A stretch of DNA of 64,000 bases from Microcoleus sp. FACHB-672 (GTDB lineage Bacteria; Cyanobacteriota; Cyanobacteriia; Cyanobacteriales; Oscillatoriaceae): assembly GCF_014695725.1 (NCBI RefSeq), contig NZ_JACJOU010000013.1, positions 310,001 to 374,000 on the forward strand, written 5' to 3'. The notes under the pieces were generated by a model that was not told the origin of the DNA, did not search any database, and saw only the letters and a list, made by a program, of their open reading frames with translations. The position numbers and the translations under genes are program-made. This document shows, piece by piece, positions 1 to 9,068 of the stretch (position 1 is the stretch's first letter; each line of letters begins with the position of its first letter).

Positions 1-1054
1 AACGTTCCACAATTTTCTCAGCTTGCCGGCGGCGCTGCGCGTCAATTAGCCGTCGCGCTTCCTCTCCTAAACGCTGGGATTGCAACAGAATATTATCTGC
101 CACCAAATCTTCCCCCTCAGCCCGTAGAATCGCCGCCATTCGCCGAATTAAAGGCATAATATCGGGATCAGGTTCTAATATCTGCCCATTTTCTAGTTCC
201 ACCGCTTGAGGATTAGCCGCAATTGCCACAACATCCATTGCCGCTACAAACCCCCGTACTCGCTCTCGCAATCTCGCTAAAATGGCTTCTCGGTCTTGTT
301 CTGGATAAAGATCCGTTTTATTGAGAACCACGATTGAACGCTTGCCAATCTCTGCTAACGCCCTTAAGGGATTATATTCCGACTTTCGCAAGTCATTATC
401 CACCACAAACAACAGCAAATCGGCTTCTGTAGCCAGTTGTCGTGCCAATTCTTCTCGCTGAGTGCCGGCAATTCCCGCTTCTAAAATTCCCGGTGTATCG
501 GTAACTAAAATCTCCCGTTCCAATCCTTTTAACTTCAGGCTGTAAGTTTCCCCCACCTCCGTTGTCCCCATCGGTGCGGAAACTCGCCCAACCATCCGCC
601 CCATTAAAGCATTGACTAGGGAAGTTTTGCCGGCACTTCCTGTCCCAAACACCACCACCTGCAAATCCCCCCGCGATAAATAAGTCTCAATTTCTCGCGA
701 ACGGCTGATTAATGCCTGCTTAGCCACCTCATCTTGAATTTGATCAACCTGCTGGCGAACCGCTTTCAAGGTTTCCTCAGCCGCCTCAGACTTTTGCACC
801 GGAACTTTTGGTCTTGGCTTGCGCCGGCCTGTTTTTCGCTTTTTGGCCGGCTGAAATAGGCGCAGATAGTACACCAAGGCAGTAATTAAAACCGCCAGCA
901 GCACAATCAGCAGCAACAGCAGCAGATTTGCCAGAAACGGGGTAGAAAAAGCAACTTGGATGTACAGCCGGTAAAGGGAATTAATCAACCACAGCATTAA
1001 CCCCAGGATGAAAGTGAGGCCGGCAATGAGCGTTAACAGGCGCGACAGAGGCAT
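1..1054 (-). CDS. Membrane-anchored Era/dynamin-like GTPase, DUF697-type (3' end cut by window edge)
   Basis: My own translation from the ATG at 1054 reads about 351 codons without a stop, so the C-terminus lies outside the window. Residues 1-25 and 41-65 are two hydrophobic segments, followed by a basic linker (about 70-85). A complete GTPase core follows: G1 GTGSAGKTS (137-145), a G2 threonine in MGTTE, G3 DTPG (186-189) and G4 NKTD (245-248). The order of two membrane helices and then a G domain fits the cyanobacterial Era-like/DUF697 GTPases, whose role is poorly known (envelope or membrane remodelling is only a guess). The expected DUF697 C-terminal domain cannot be seen because of the edge. 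The gene is divergent from the DUF937-like gene. Confidence 0.85.
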   Translation of the reverse strand, partial: MPLSRLLTLIAGLTFILGLMLWLINSLYRLYIQVAFSTPFLANLLLLLLIVLLAVLITALVYYLRLFQPAKKRKTGRRKPRPKVPVQKSEAAEETLKAVRQQVDQIQDEVAKQALISRSREIETYLSRGDLQVVVFGTGSAGKTSLVNALMGRMVGRVSAPMGTTEVGETYSLKLKGLEREILVTDTPGILEAGIAGTQREELARQLATEADLLLFVVDNDLRKSEYNPLRALAEIGKRSIVVLNKTDLYPEQDREAILARLRERVRGFVAAMDVVAIAANPQAVELENGQILEPDPDIMPLIRRMAAILRAEGEDLVADNILLQSQRLGEEARRLIDAQRRRQAEKIVER

Positions 1055-1332
1055 GGACAGCAGCAGCAAATGGGTAGGTCAGATGCTTACGATCTTAGTC
1101 TCCTCTGATTATGTTGAGCCTTAAGCTAGATGGCAATTTCTGTAGCTGTTTTATCCTAAAAAAAGCATCAGCGAAGGAATAACTGATTAAACCGGCACCT
1201 AGCCTAACTATCTCGGTGTGATCATTTCAACCGCATTACCCGTCAATTTCGTAGAAAGCATCACCCTTACAACGTAGTGCTTGAGATGCTTCAGAGTGGA
1301 TTTTTTTGATCATTATTGTGGAGTAAAACATC

Positions 1333-1866
1333 ATGGGACTTTTTGACCAAATCTTAAATGCCGTCGGCAATCCCAATCAACAAGCGAATCCCAACCAACT
1401 AGGCGGTATTTTGGGAAGCGTGGAACAGTTAGGAAGCAACTACGGTGCCGATCCGGGGGCAACCCAAATGGCCTTATCAATGGTCGGCAACTACGTGCGA
1501 TCCGCCTTACAGCAACAACGGGCAACCGTCGGCCCAGCACAAGCACAACAAATTGTAAATCAATACGGTGGTACAACACCCAACAACCAAGCAGTTCAGG
1601 CATTGTTTCCCCCCCAAATGCAAGGGCATATTATTCAAGAAGTCGCTCAAAGAACCGGATTAAACGCACAAACCATTCAAATGATGCTGCCGATGTTAAT
1701 CCCAATCGTTCTTAACTTCCTCAAAACAGGATCGAACGTCCAAAATCCGCAGCAAGGACAAAACCCAGTCCTGAATAACTTCTTAGATGCCGATAGGGAT
1801 GGAGATGTCGATATTGCAGACGCTATGCAATTAGCCAGTCGCCATCTCGGTCAAGGCAATCGCTAG
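1333..1866 (+). CDS. DUF937/YidB-like protein with C-terminal EF-hand-like loop
   Basis: A 177-aa Gln/Asn-rich soluble protein starting MGLFDQILNAVGNP. The N-terminal pattern and the middle helical region (QAVQALFPPQMQGHIIQEVAQRTGL) resemble DUF937/YidB proteins, whose function is unknown. Near the C-terminus, DADRDGDVDIADAM has Asp at alternating positions like an EF-hand or dockerin calcium loop, so calcium binding is plausible but not shown. A GTGGAG Shine-Dalgarno lies about 10 nt before the ATG. No signal peptide or membrane segment is visible. Confidence 0.75.
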   Translation: MGLFDQILNAVGNPNQQANPNQLGGILGSVEQLGSNYGADPGATQMALSMVGNYVRSALQQQRATVGPAQAQQIVNQYGGTTPNNQAVQALFPPQMQGHIIQEVAQRTGLNAQTIQMMLPMLIPIVLNFLKTGSNVQNPQQGQNPVLNNFLDADRDGDVDIADAMQLASRHLGQGNR

Positions 1867-2037
1867 ATTCAGCTTCTTGCAAAAGTCTTGAATTACCAAT
1901 TTGTCTTGAACACCAGCCGTTAACCCATCTGTGTTCATCTTCCTATTTTCAAACCCAGAGGAATGCAATAGAGGCACTAACTTTGCGTCCCTCTGGGCTT
2001 AAAAACGAGCCGCTGCATCTAGCTATCAACTCTCGAA

Positions 2038-4317
2038 CTAACGCGCCACTCGGTTCATGTAATCGCCCCATAGCTGTGCCGCCTGAGCGCTACTACCGGC
2101 AGTCGGAGTATTATCGTCATTGCCCAACCAAACACCCGTCACCAGTTGCCGACTGGGAACGTAACCTACAAACCACAGATCCACATTATCGTTGGTCGTG
2201 CCGGTTTTCCCTGCCTCTTCTCCCAGTCCAATCGAAGCACTGCGCCCCGTACCCCCTGGTGCGACAACCCCTTGCATCAGAACCGTCATCGTGTCAGCAA
2301 CTTCTGGCGAAATCGCTTGAACACCACCAGCCCCCCGCGACTCACATTGTGAGTCTGCCGAGTAGGAATAAATGCACCGGCAGGTTGCTGGGTTTTTGGG
2401 ATCGGTGCAATCGCTGCTATCGAGAATGCGCTTAATCGTGTGAGGCTGGTGTCGCACCCCACCATTGGCCAGTACGCCAAATGCGCCGGTCAGTTCCAGC
2501 ACCGTCACTTCACTTTGACCCAGCACCAACGCCGGCACCGGATCGAGTTTAGATTTGATTCCCATACGCCGGGCCATCTGTATCACCCCATCCAAACCCA
2601 CATCCTGCGCGACTCGCAAAGCCACCGCATTTGCCGAGCGTGCAAGGGCGGTGTACATATCTAAACTGCCACCACCGCAGCCCTCAAAAGCTTGGCCGGC
2701 CCAATCGACCGGCCCACAGGAATAAGCCTTTTCTGGCGGGATACCCGCCTCAAGCGCAGCAGTGTAAGCAAAGATTTTGAACGTCGATCCAGGTTGGCGC
2801 AGACCTTGAGTTGCACGATTAAACTGACTTTCTCTATAGTCTACGCCGCCGGTGAGGGCGACAACTTGGCCGTTTTTAGAATCGAGCGTAACCATTGCCC
2901 CTTGAGAAAAGTTATACGCCGCGCCGGCAGTATTTATCGTATTGCGTAAAGACGCCTCCGCCTGTCGTTGCATCGTCACATCAAGGCCGGTTTCTACAAT
3001 AAAATTACCTTCTCGCGCTAGCTGATCCCCCAGCAATTCCTCAAGTTCATTGAAGACATGACTGTAAAAATAGGGAGCAATCGTGCTTTCTAAAACTTCC
3101 TTTGCTCTGGGGTTAATTTCAATTCGAGATCGTCGCGCCCGATCAGCCTCCTCTTGGCTGATCATGCCAAGGGCACGCATCCGGTAGAGAACGCCATCGC
3201 GATATTTTACCGCCAACTGGTAATTTTGAACCGGGTTGAAATTGTTGGGAGCCGGTAAAATTCCCACCAGCGTCGCCGCCTCTGAAAGCGTTAAATCTTT
3301 TGACGACTTGCCGAAGTAGAACTGCGCCGCATCTTCAAACCCATACAAGTCAATCCCTAAAAACACCCGGTTCAGATAAGTCAACAGCAGAGCATCCTTG
3401 CTGTAAAACGTCTCCAACTTTAGGGCGACGACAGCCTCCCGCAGCTTACGGCCCCCAGAATCTTCCGTTCCCACATAGTCTCGAAACAAACTTCGGGCTA
3501 ACTGCTGAGTAAGCGTACTGGCCCCCTCACGAATACCGCCCCCACGCACATTCGCCACCACAGCCCGCAAAATGCCTAGCGGATCGACCCCGACGTGCCA
3601 ATAATACCGACTGTCCTCTGAAGCAACGATGGCCATTGGCAGGTAACGAGAAAAGTCTGAAAGCCGGCGCTGTTCTCGGTGAGCGTTATTAAAAGGAGGG
3701 CGTAGAGGCGTTTGGTCATCACGCGCATAAACCACCACCGGCCCTTGTATAGAGGTTGGTAAAGGCCGTACTCGGAATTTTTGCCACTCAACGCCCACCC
3801 ACAACACCGTCAATGCAGTCAGCCCACCGGCACCGTAAAGGCTGTAGCGGAATGCATTGACGTACCAAGGTGGCGGATCGATATATTTAATCTGCACCGC
3901 ATCAGCCAGTTCAGGCGGCCCTAGTGTAAAGACATCGCCATGACGCAAAGGCATTTCGGTAATCCTGCGCTTGCCCCGATAGATGCCGTTGGTAGAACCC
4001 TCGTCTCTAATTACGAAAGCGGCATTGGGCTTGCTGCTATCGCGAGACAAGGAAAGATGCGTCTGGCTGACAACAGGGTTGCGGACGACAATATCGCTAG
4101 ATTTGGAACTGCGCCCCAGAAGGTAGCGTTCGCCCAACAGTGGATACTTCTCAGCCGCCGCCGCACCGGCATCCTGAACCCAGAGTTCAGCGACTCTGGC
4201 ATTGGGTTTAAGCGCCAGTTGGCCAAAATTAACTTTAGCAACGGTTTGCACCGCTTGAGTCAGGACGCTGAGGATGGTTTTAGGCTGTTGGGGAGGCTGA
4301 GGAGGAGTCATTGGCAA
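2038..4317 (-). CDS. FHA-domain class A penicillin-binding protein (PBP1A-type)
   Basis: A 759-aa bifunctional murein synthase. An N-terminal FHA domain (about 58-145: GRSSKSSD, SQTHLSL, GSTNGIYR) lies before the single membrane helix (about 155-175), so it is cytoplasmic and should read phosphothreonine. The GT51 glycosyltransferase follows, with catalytic Glu in EDSRYYWHVG (about 234) and STLTQQ (267-272). The transpeptidase carries all three motifs: STFK (511-514), SAN (561-563) and KTGTT (704-708). A short insert at about 634-660 carries four Cys (with two more at 534 and 547) and may be disulphide-bonded outside the membrane. FHA-PBP fusions are known in cyanobacteria and suggest control by Ser/Thr kinases. 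The ATG at 4317 gives the expected cytoplasmic leader. Confidence 0.95.
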   Translation of the reverse strand: MPMTPPQPPQQPKTILSVLTQAVQTVAKVNFGQLALKPNARVAELWVQDAGAAAAEKYPLLGERYLLGRSSKSSDIVVRNPVVSQTHLSLSRDSSKPNAAFVIRDEGSTNGIYRGKRRITEMPLRHGDVFTLGPPELADAVQIKYIDPPPWYVNAFRYSLYGAGGLTALTVLWVGVEWQKFRVRPLPTSIQGPVVVYARDDQTPLRPPFNNAHREQRRLSDFSRYLPMAIVASEDSRYYWHVGVDPLGILRAVVANVRGGGIREGASTLTQQLARSLFRDYVGTEDSGGRKLREAVVALKLETFYSKDALLLTYLNRVFLGIDLYGFEDAAQFYFGKSSKDLTLSEAATLVGILPAPNNFNPVQNYQLAVKYRDGVLYRMRALGMISQEEADRARRSRIEINPRAKEVLESTIAPYFYSHVFNELEELLGDQLAREGNFIVETGLDVTMQRQAEASLRNTINTAGAAYNFSQGAMVTLDSKNGQVVALTGGVDYRESQFNRATQGLRQPGSTFKIFAYTAALEAGIPPEKAYSCGPVDWAGQAFEGCGGGSLDMYTALARSANAVALRVAQDVGLDGVIQMARRMGIKSKLDPVPALVLGQSEVTVLELTGAFGVLANGGVRHQPHTIKRILDSSDCTDPKNPATCRCIYSYSADSQCESRGAGGVQAISPEVADTMTVLMQGVVAPGGTGRSASIGLGEEAGKTGTTNDNVDLWFVGYVPSRQLVTGVWLGNDDNTPTAGSSAQAAQLWGDYMNRVAR

Positions 4318-5164
4318 TTTACACAGGTGGGTCTGGAATGGGTTGGCGAGGTGGCAGGGAAAGCAGGCGTAAGAGCGTTAATTATCTGTTCTGCAGACAC
4401 TACACTGCGCGATTGGGCCTTTCCCGAAGCGCTTTTCAATATGCCGGCTTCTTCAACCGATTTTAATACTCTCAGCCGGCGAAGACAGGAATTCTCACTT
4501 TTCACGGTAGACTGCCCATCGCCTTTTCGCCCACACCTATGATAAAAATCTTTCGGCAGTGCGGAAACAGTAATCATTTAAGCCGGCAGAGGTATGCTTT
4601 GATACTTCAAATAGTGCAGCAGTAAAGGCAGTAAACACCTGAGCACTTCAAACGACTTGGAGTAGCACAGCGTTTTGCGATGTCAATGACTCAAATAATG
4701 TCTCAGCCTTGTGTTTTCTCTTTCTAAACGAGTCCAATAGGTCTTGCTGAGGCGGTGATCTCCTTGTTCAATCTACATCGAGCCTACTGACCAACCATCT
4801 GTTAGATAAAAAAAGCATTGCTAGCATTTAACAATGGCCCACAAGGACTTAAAGGTTTCGCTACTGCAGTTGCCAATGGTTCATGCCAAAACACCGACCT
4901 GTTTGCGGTTAACAGATAACCGTTCTTGGATGCCTCAGTTGGGTTACACTTTAGACTCTTCATTTACAAGCAGAGGATAGCCGCATTAATTGTCCCATTT
5001 TGGCTCAAACATCATGATCCTTTCCGCACTACTCCCATTTATTTCAGGCTTTTACCTAGCCCAAAGTACAGGTATTTTCCCTATCCACTGGGTAAAGTCA
5101 TTTTCCTTCTCAGCCATTAAAAGTAACACTGTTTACAGATTCAACAGTAATCATCTAAGTTAGT
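4318..5164. other. Intergenic region without recognised features
   Basis: About 850 bp between the divergent PBP and Coq4-family genes. Short open frames here show no domain, ribosome site or protein-like composition. Promoters for both genes must lie here, but I could not assign them. No tRNA-like fold or tandem repeat was seen. Confidence 0.5.
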
Positions 5165-5842
5165 ATGAATATTCTTGACACCCCCAACCCCTCAATCAAA
5201 AAAATGAATACAGAACAGCAGTCAGCAATCTTTGACAGTTTTTTAGCTCTTGTTAACGCGCCTTATGGGGATTTTTCAGGGATTGGAAAACTTTCTCAAC
5301 AGCTAAATGATGATTCTACTCTAGAGAAACTTGTGAATTTCCTTCGCCAAACCCCTCAATGTGAAAGGGCTTTTAAAGAACGTCCACTTCTAGGCAACCT
5401 TGATTTTTCTCAACTTCATCAGTTACCTAAAAATACGTTAGGCTATCTTTATTCTGATCATATGTTGAATAATAATTTAAAGCCTATTTCGATTAATAAA
5501 GTAGAATGTAGTGATTCATCTTATTTAAATATTCATATTGCTGAAACCCATGACATTTGGCATATCGTAACAGGTTGTGGGATAGATAAACCAGGTGAGG
5601 TAAAACTCGAAGCATTTTATGTGGCACAGTTAGATCATGATCGTTTATTTCTAGCACTTCTTTCTAAAAATCTACTCAAGACTTCACTTGAAGAGATAGA
5701 GCTTTGTGAAGCGATTATGAATGCCTTGGCAGAAGGATGGATGATGGGGAAAAAAGCTAAGCCACTTTTTGGAATTGAATGGAATAGCTTATGGGAAAAA
5801 CCCTTAGAAGATATTCGGATGTCTTTAGATATTCCCGTCTAG
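5165..5842 (+). CDS. Coq4-family protein
   Basis: A 225-aa soluble protein. It contains the Coq4 signature HDxxH-x11-E exactly: H129, D130, H133 and E145 (HDIWH ... GE). The wider context (ETHDIWHIVTG, then an ALAEGWMMGKKAKPLFGIEW block near the C-terminus) is also Coq4-like. In eukaryotes Coq4 is needed for ubiquinone synthesis and has been linked to C1 decarboxylation/hydroxylation of the quinone ring. Cyanobacteria make plastoquinone, so the substrate here is unknown. The gene is visibly AT-richer than its neighbours and stands alone, which suggests acquisition. A second ATG (codon 14, MNTEQQSAIF) is an alternative start. Confidence 0.85.
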   Translation: MNILDTPNPSIKKMNTEQQSAIFDSFLALVNAPYGDFSGIGKLSQQLNDDSTLEKLVNFLRQTPQCERAFKERPLLGNLDFSQLHQLPKNTLGYLYSDHMLNNNLKPISINKVECSDSSYLNIHIAETHDIWHIVTGCGIDKPGEVKLEAFYVAQLDHDRLFLALLSKNLLKTSLEEIELCEAIMNALAEGWMMGKKAKPLFGIEWNSLWEKPLEDIRMSLDIPV

Positions 5843-5956
5843 CCTTGGTTTATCACATCCAACTCTACAGTTAAGAACAGCTTAGATTCCATTCAAAAAA
5901 ATTTTTTAGCACAACTTTAGCCTCAGCAATGCTAATTTTTTCTTCTCCACTTCTGC

Positions 5957-6427
5957 CTAGCCTTTAGATGCTGTCGGCGCTTGCTTGAAGGTGGCAATTA
6001 GCAAGCAGGCAATGCCCAGATTAATACAAATATCTGCCACATTAAATACTGGAAAGTGGATGAGCCGGAAGTCCAAAAAATCGACGACTTCACCGGCAAT
6101 AAATCGGTCAATGCCGTTGCCCAGCGCTCCTCCTAAAATTAATCCATAGCCGGCTTGTTCCCAGCGATTGAGATTGGGGCCAAACACGGCTAAGAGAATT
6201 AAAATAAGACTCACCGCTAAAGATAGCCAGCGCAACCACCCACCCCCTTGGCTGAACAGACTAAACGCTGCACCGGGATTCGTGACATAGGTGAAGTGAA
6301 AAACATTGGGCCACAAGGGCCAAGTTTCTGTAAGTTTAAAATTTTGCACGATCCAAGCTTTCGTCAGCCGATCGAGAACCAAACTGATTGCAGCAGCAAT
6401 CCAAAACAGACGATTTTTAAATCTCAT
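5957..6427 (-). CDS. lspA: Lipoprotein signal peptidase (signal peptidase II)
   Basis: A 156-aa integral membrane aspartyl protease that removes signal peptides from diacylglyceryl-modified prolipoproteins. Four hydrophobic segments are visible. The family blocks are present: NPGAAFSLF (50-58), GGALGNGIDR (99-108) and FPVFNVAD (125-132). Catalytic Asp residues are predicted at 107 and 132. Length is normal. It lies 85 bp downstream of bioY on the same strand and may be the third gene of a bioB-bioY-lspA transcript. Confidence 0.96.
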   Translation of the reverse strand: MRFKNRLFWIAAAISLVLDRLTKAWIVQNFKLTETWPLWPNVFHFTYVTNPGAAFSLFSQGGGWLRWLSLAVSLILILLAVFGPNLNRWEQAGYGLILGGALGNGIDRFIAGEVVDFLDFRLIHFPVFNVADICINLGIACLLIATFKQAPTASKG

Positions 6428-6512
6428 GGTAACGGAAGCTATTAGCGTTTTGTCATGTGTCCGATGATTCTTTATCTTGGGCTGCTGATAGGCGAGGGAT
6501 GAGTGAAACCGG

Positions 6513-7139
6513 CTAATAAAACATCAGTTGCCGCAAGATAAAGGAGAGAACTGTGACAGCACAGACGACTGCCATCTGACCGGGCAAGGGCTGAACGGAA
6601 AACTTCATCGCTGCCGGTAACAGCAGGTCTTGATTGAAAGAGTAAGTCAGCGCTAAATAGCTTAGACCTGTAATATGAACGGTTAGCAATCCACAAATAC
6701 AACTAAAAGCCAAAAACTCTAAACGCGGGGATGCTTGAAGCGCTAGCCAACCGCACACCCACGCACCTGGAATAAACCCTAGTAAATAGCCAAACGTTGG
6801 CTCTTTAAGATAATCTAATCCGCCGCCTTTGGTAAAAACCGGCAACCACATCAAGCCCAGTACCAAGTAGGCGATTTGAGAAAGCGCACCGGCATTTTTG
6901 CCACCCAGACAGCCAACTAAAAGCACTGCCCCAATTTGATAGGTGACACCGAGGGATTGAGCATGAATGGCAGCAGAATTCCAAGGCCATGAAGGGCTGG
7001 CGATTGAGGCTTCCAGAAAAGTGCCCCCAATCGTCAGCAGTAAGCCTATCAAAGCCCACAGTAATTCCAGCGGAGTTGCCACGGCGGTTTGGGATTTTGG
7101 ATCTTGGATTTTGGATTTTGGATCTTGCACCAATCTCAA
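6513..7139 (-). CDS. bioY: Biotin transporter BioY
   Basis: A 208-aa membrane protein with about six hydrophobic segments and the BioY-like central sequence (GGGLDYLKEPTFGYLLGF, then PGAWVCGWLA). BioY is the biotin-binding S component of an ECF transporter, or acts alone at lower capacity. No EcfA/EcfT genes are nearby. It starts 3 bp after the bioB stop, implying co-transcription and coupling. The first 15 or so residues (DPKSKIQDPKSQ) are encoded by a heptamer-type repeat and are probably not conserved. A later start is not obvious before the first membrane helix. Confidence 0.92.
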   Translation of the reverse strand: MRLVQDPKSKIQDPKSQTAVATPLELLWALIGLLLTIGGTFLEASIASPSWPWNSAAIHAQSLGVTYQIGAVLLVGCLGGKNAGALSQIAYLVLGLMWLPVFTKGGGLDYLKEPTFGYLLGFIPGAWVCGWLALQASPRLEFLAFSCICGLLTVHITGLSYLALTYSFNQDLLLPAAMKFSVQPLPGQMAVVCAVTVLSFILRQLMFY

Positions 7140-7157
7140 ATCTCAAATCTCCAATTT
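7091..7157. repeat. Short tandem heptamer-type repeat at bioB/bioY junction
   Basis: Iterations of GGATTTT / GGATCTT followed by iterations of TCTCAAA. The repeat spans the bioB stop, the bioY start and the first codons of bioY. It resembles the short tandemly repeated repetitive (STRR) sequences of cyanobacterial spacers. A related AT-rich repeat occurs after glgC. Confidence 0.75.
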
Positions 7158-8318
7158 AGCGGATTGTTGCGGGGCGGGGATCGGTGCTTCTCCACCCTGG
7201 AGTCCAAGCGCTTCGAGCATAGCACGGTCTTGATCGGCGGGTTGACCCATTGTCGTGAGGTAGTTTCCGACTAACATGGCGTTAATTCCAGCTTTTAAAC
7301 CCAAGGCTTGGAGTTCGCCCATAACGGCTTCCCGTCCGCCGGCATAGCGAATAATCTGTTCGGGCAGAATCAGCCGAAAGATCGCGATGATTTTCAAAGC
7401 TTCATAAGGATCGAGTTTGGGGCGACCGGCCAAAGGGGTGCCGGGACGGGCATCCAGCAAGTTCAGTGGGACTGATTCCACTTCTAATTCCCGTAGCGCC
7501 ACTGCCAGATCGACGCGATCTTCCCAGCTTTCTCCCATGCCCATAATGCCGCCGGTGCAGGCTTGGATGCCGGCTGCTTTCACATTCTTCACCGTCTCGA
7601 CGCGATCTCGCCAGGTATGCGTCGTTACGATATCCCCAAAAAAGTTTTCAGAGGTTTCTAGATTGTGGTTGTAGCGCGTCACCCCCGCCTCTGAAAGCGC
7701 TTGTGCCTGCTCGGGTGTCACTTCCCCAAGGGCGCAGCAAGGTTTGATATTAGTTTCGGCAATAATCTGCCGCACTGTGTCCAGAATTTCCTCAAATTCA
7801 GCGGATTTCGGGCTGTTATATTTAATTCCCCGTCCCTGAGAGATCAAGCAAAACCGGCGAGCACCGGCAGCTTCAGCCGCCTTTGCCTGCGCTAAAATTT
7901 CCTCGGTAGATTTCAAGCCATAGACGGGGGAATTTTTGCCCGGATGGTGAGCTGATTGAGAGCAATAGCCGCAGTTTTCCGAACAATTACCAGATTTGAT
8001 ATTGATAATGCTGCACAGATCCACCGTGTTGCCGCAACACGCTTGGCGCACTCGGTCTGCGGCTTCGCACAGCAGTAAGATATTGTCTTGCCCTTCGATT
8101 TGGGTGAGTTCGAGCGCTTCCTCTCGGCCAATGCGTTCGCCGGCTATGATTCGCTGTGCGAGGTTGTCTAACCACTCTCGCAATTGCTCGTTGCTGCCGG
8201 CGAGTGGCGCGACCCCACCAGAGAAATCAGCGTTCGACGGATTGGATGAAGTTGAAACCGATGCTTGAACCACTTTTGGCCCTTTAATTGCGTAACTGAA
8301 TTGTTGGCATTTTATCAC
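7143..8318 (-). CDS. bioB: Biotin synthase
   Basis: A radical SAM enzyme inserting sulphur into dethiobiotin. The CxxxCxxC cluster motif is C112, C116, C119 (GNCSENCGYCSQS). Downstream family blocks include YNHNLETSENFF, TGGIMGMGES and the C-terminal GINAMLVGNYLTTMGQ. At 391 aa it is longer than typical. The first 40 residues look non-conserved, and a GTG at codon 16 (8273, VQASVSTS) is a plausible alternative start. It is followed at 3 bp by bioY. Confidence 0.96.
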   Translation of the reverse strand: MIKCQQFSYAIKGPKVVQASVSTSSNPSNADFSGGVAPLAGSNEQLREWLDNLAQRIIAGERIGREEALELTQIEGQDNILLLCEAADRVRQACCGNTVDLCSIINIKSGNCSENCGYCSQSAHHPGKNSPVYGLKSTEEILAQAKAAEAAGARRFCLISQGRGIKYNSPKSAEFEEILDTVRQIIAETNIKPCCALGEVTPEQAQALSEAGVTRYNHNLETSENFFGDIVTTHTWRDRVETVKNVKAAGIQACTGGIMGMGESWEDRVDLAVALRELEVESVPLNLLDARPGTPLAGRPKLDPYEALKIIAIFRLILPEQIIRYAGGREAVMGELQALGLKAGINAMLVGNYLTTMGQPADQDRAMLEALGLQGGEAPIPAPQQSAKLEI

Positions 8319-9068
8319 TTGCTCTGGGCTACTCAGTTACTGGCTCCGATCTTGATTTATTTGGCACTTCCCAGTATTATCTCGAACATACTCTGGCTTG
8401 CCCTTAATTTAGCCTTAACGTCTTTGCGCTAGGTCGGTCGTTATGATAGAGGTGACCGTAGTATTACAGGGTTGCATTCATGCCCCTACAGACCGTCTGC
8501 TTTCAAGTTAGTGCTTGTAAAGCGTGGCGTCATTCTCGATTGAGTTTGAAATAATACTTCGGTTGCCTGACGAACTTCCAGCTATTGCCCTTATCTCTGA
8601 GCATTTGGATATAGAACACGCTTTGTGACTTCAAGAATTGGGTGCGAATAATTCTGTAATGAGCAATCGGCTGCCAACCATTGGCAAATCTAGCATGAAT
8701 TCCGCAAAATCACGGATATCTGTTTAGCACAAGTTAAATATATGCAGACTGAATGAAGAATATTATTCAGAGGCAATTGATAATGTAATAAGAGATACAA
8801 TTAAACTTCAGTGGGTCGGTTTAACTGCGCCAACGAACCTTGGGTTAAACACAACATCACTGAAACTTGCAGCACAAGAATTTGTCAACGGCAACGATGG
8901 ATGGGAGTGATTGAATGTTTGCAGCTTCATGAAAAAGAATTTTCTCAATAACTCCCTGAGACTTCAGGCATCCGCTGTTTAACTTCCCATTTCTTTCCTT
9001 GTAATTCCATCCCCTTTCTATCTTACCCAGATAGCAAGGTTTCTTTAATGTAAATTTGCACCTTTTTT
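8319..9068. other. Intergenic region with a possible small gene remnant
   Basis: 750 bp between divergent bioB and pstB. At 8728-8910 (+) a 60-codon open stretch (ending AAQEFVNGNDGWE) has protein-like composition but no ATG/GTG/TTG start, and may be a decayed gene end. No clear Pho box (tandem CTTAACCT-like octamers) could be found before pstB. Nothing else was recognised. Confidence 0.4.

Noticed and set aside
3940-4542. 200-codon plus-strand frame overlapping the PBP gene start
   Set aside because: Antisense shadow of a certain gene, with no motif of its own.
4926-5120. 64-codon plus-strand frame upstream of the Coq4-family gene
   Set aside because: No ribosome site, no domain, and aromatic/basic composition typical of random AT-rich sequence.
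8900-9068. Pho box before pstB
   Set aside because: Only isolated TTTAAC-like words; no three tandem octamers with the 11-bp period.
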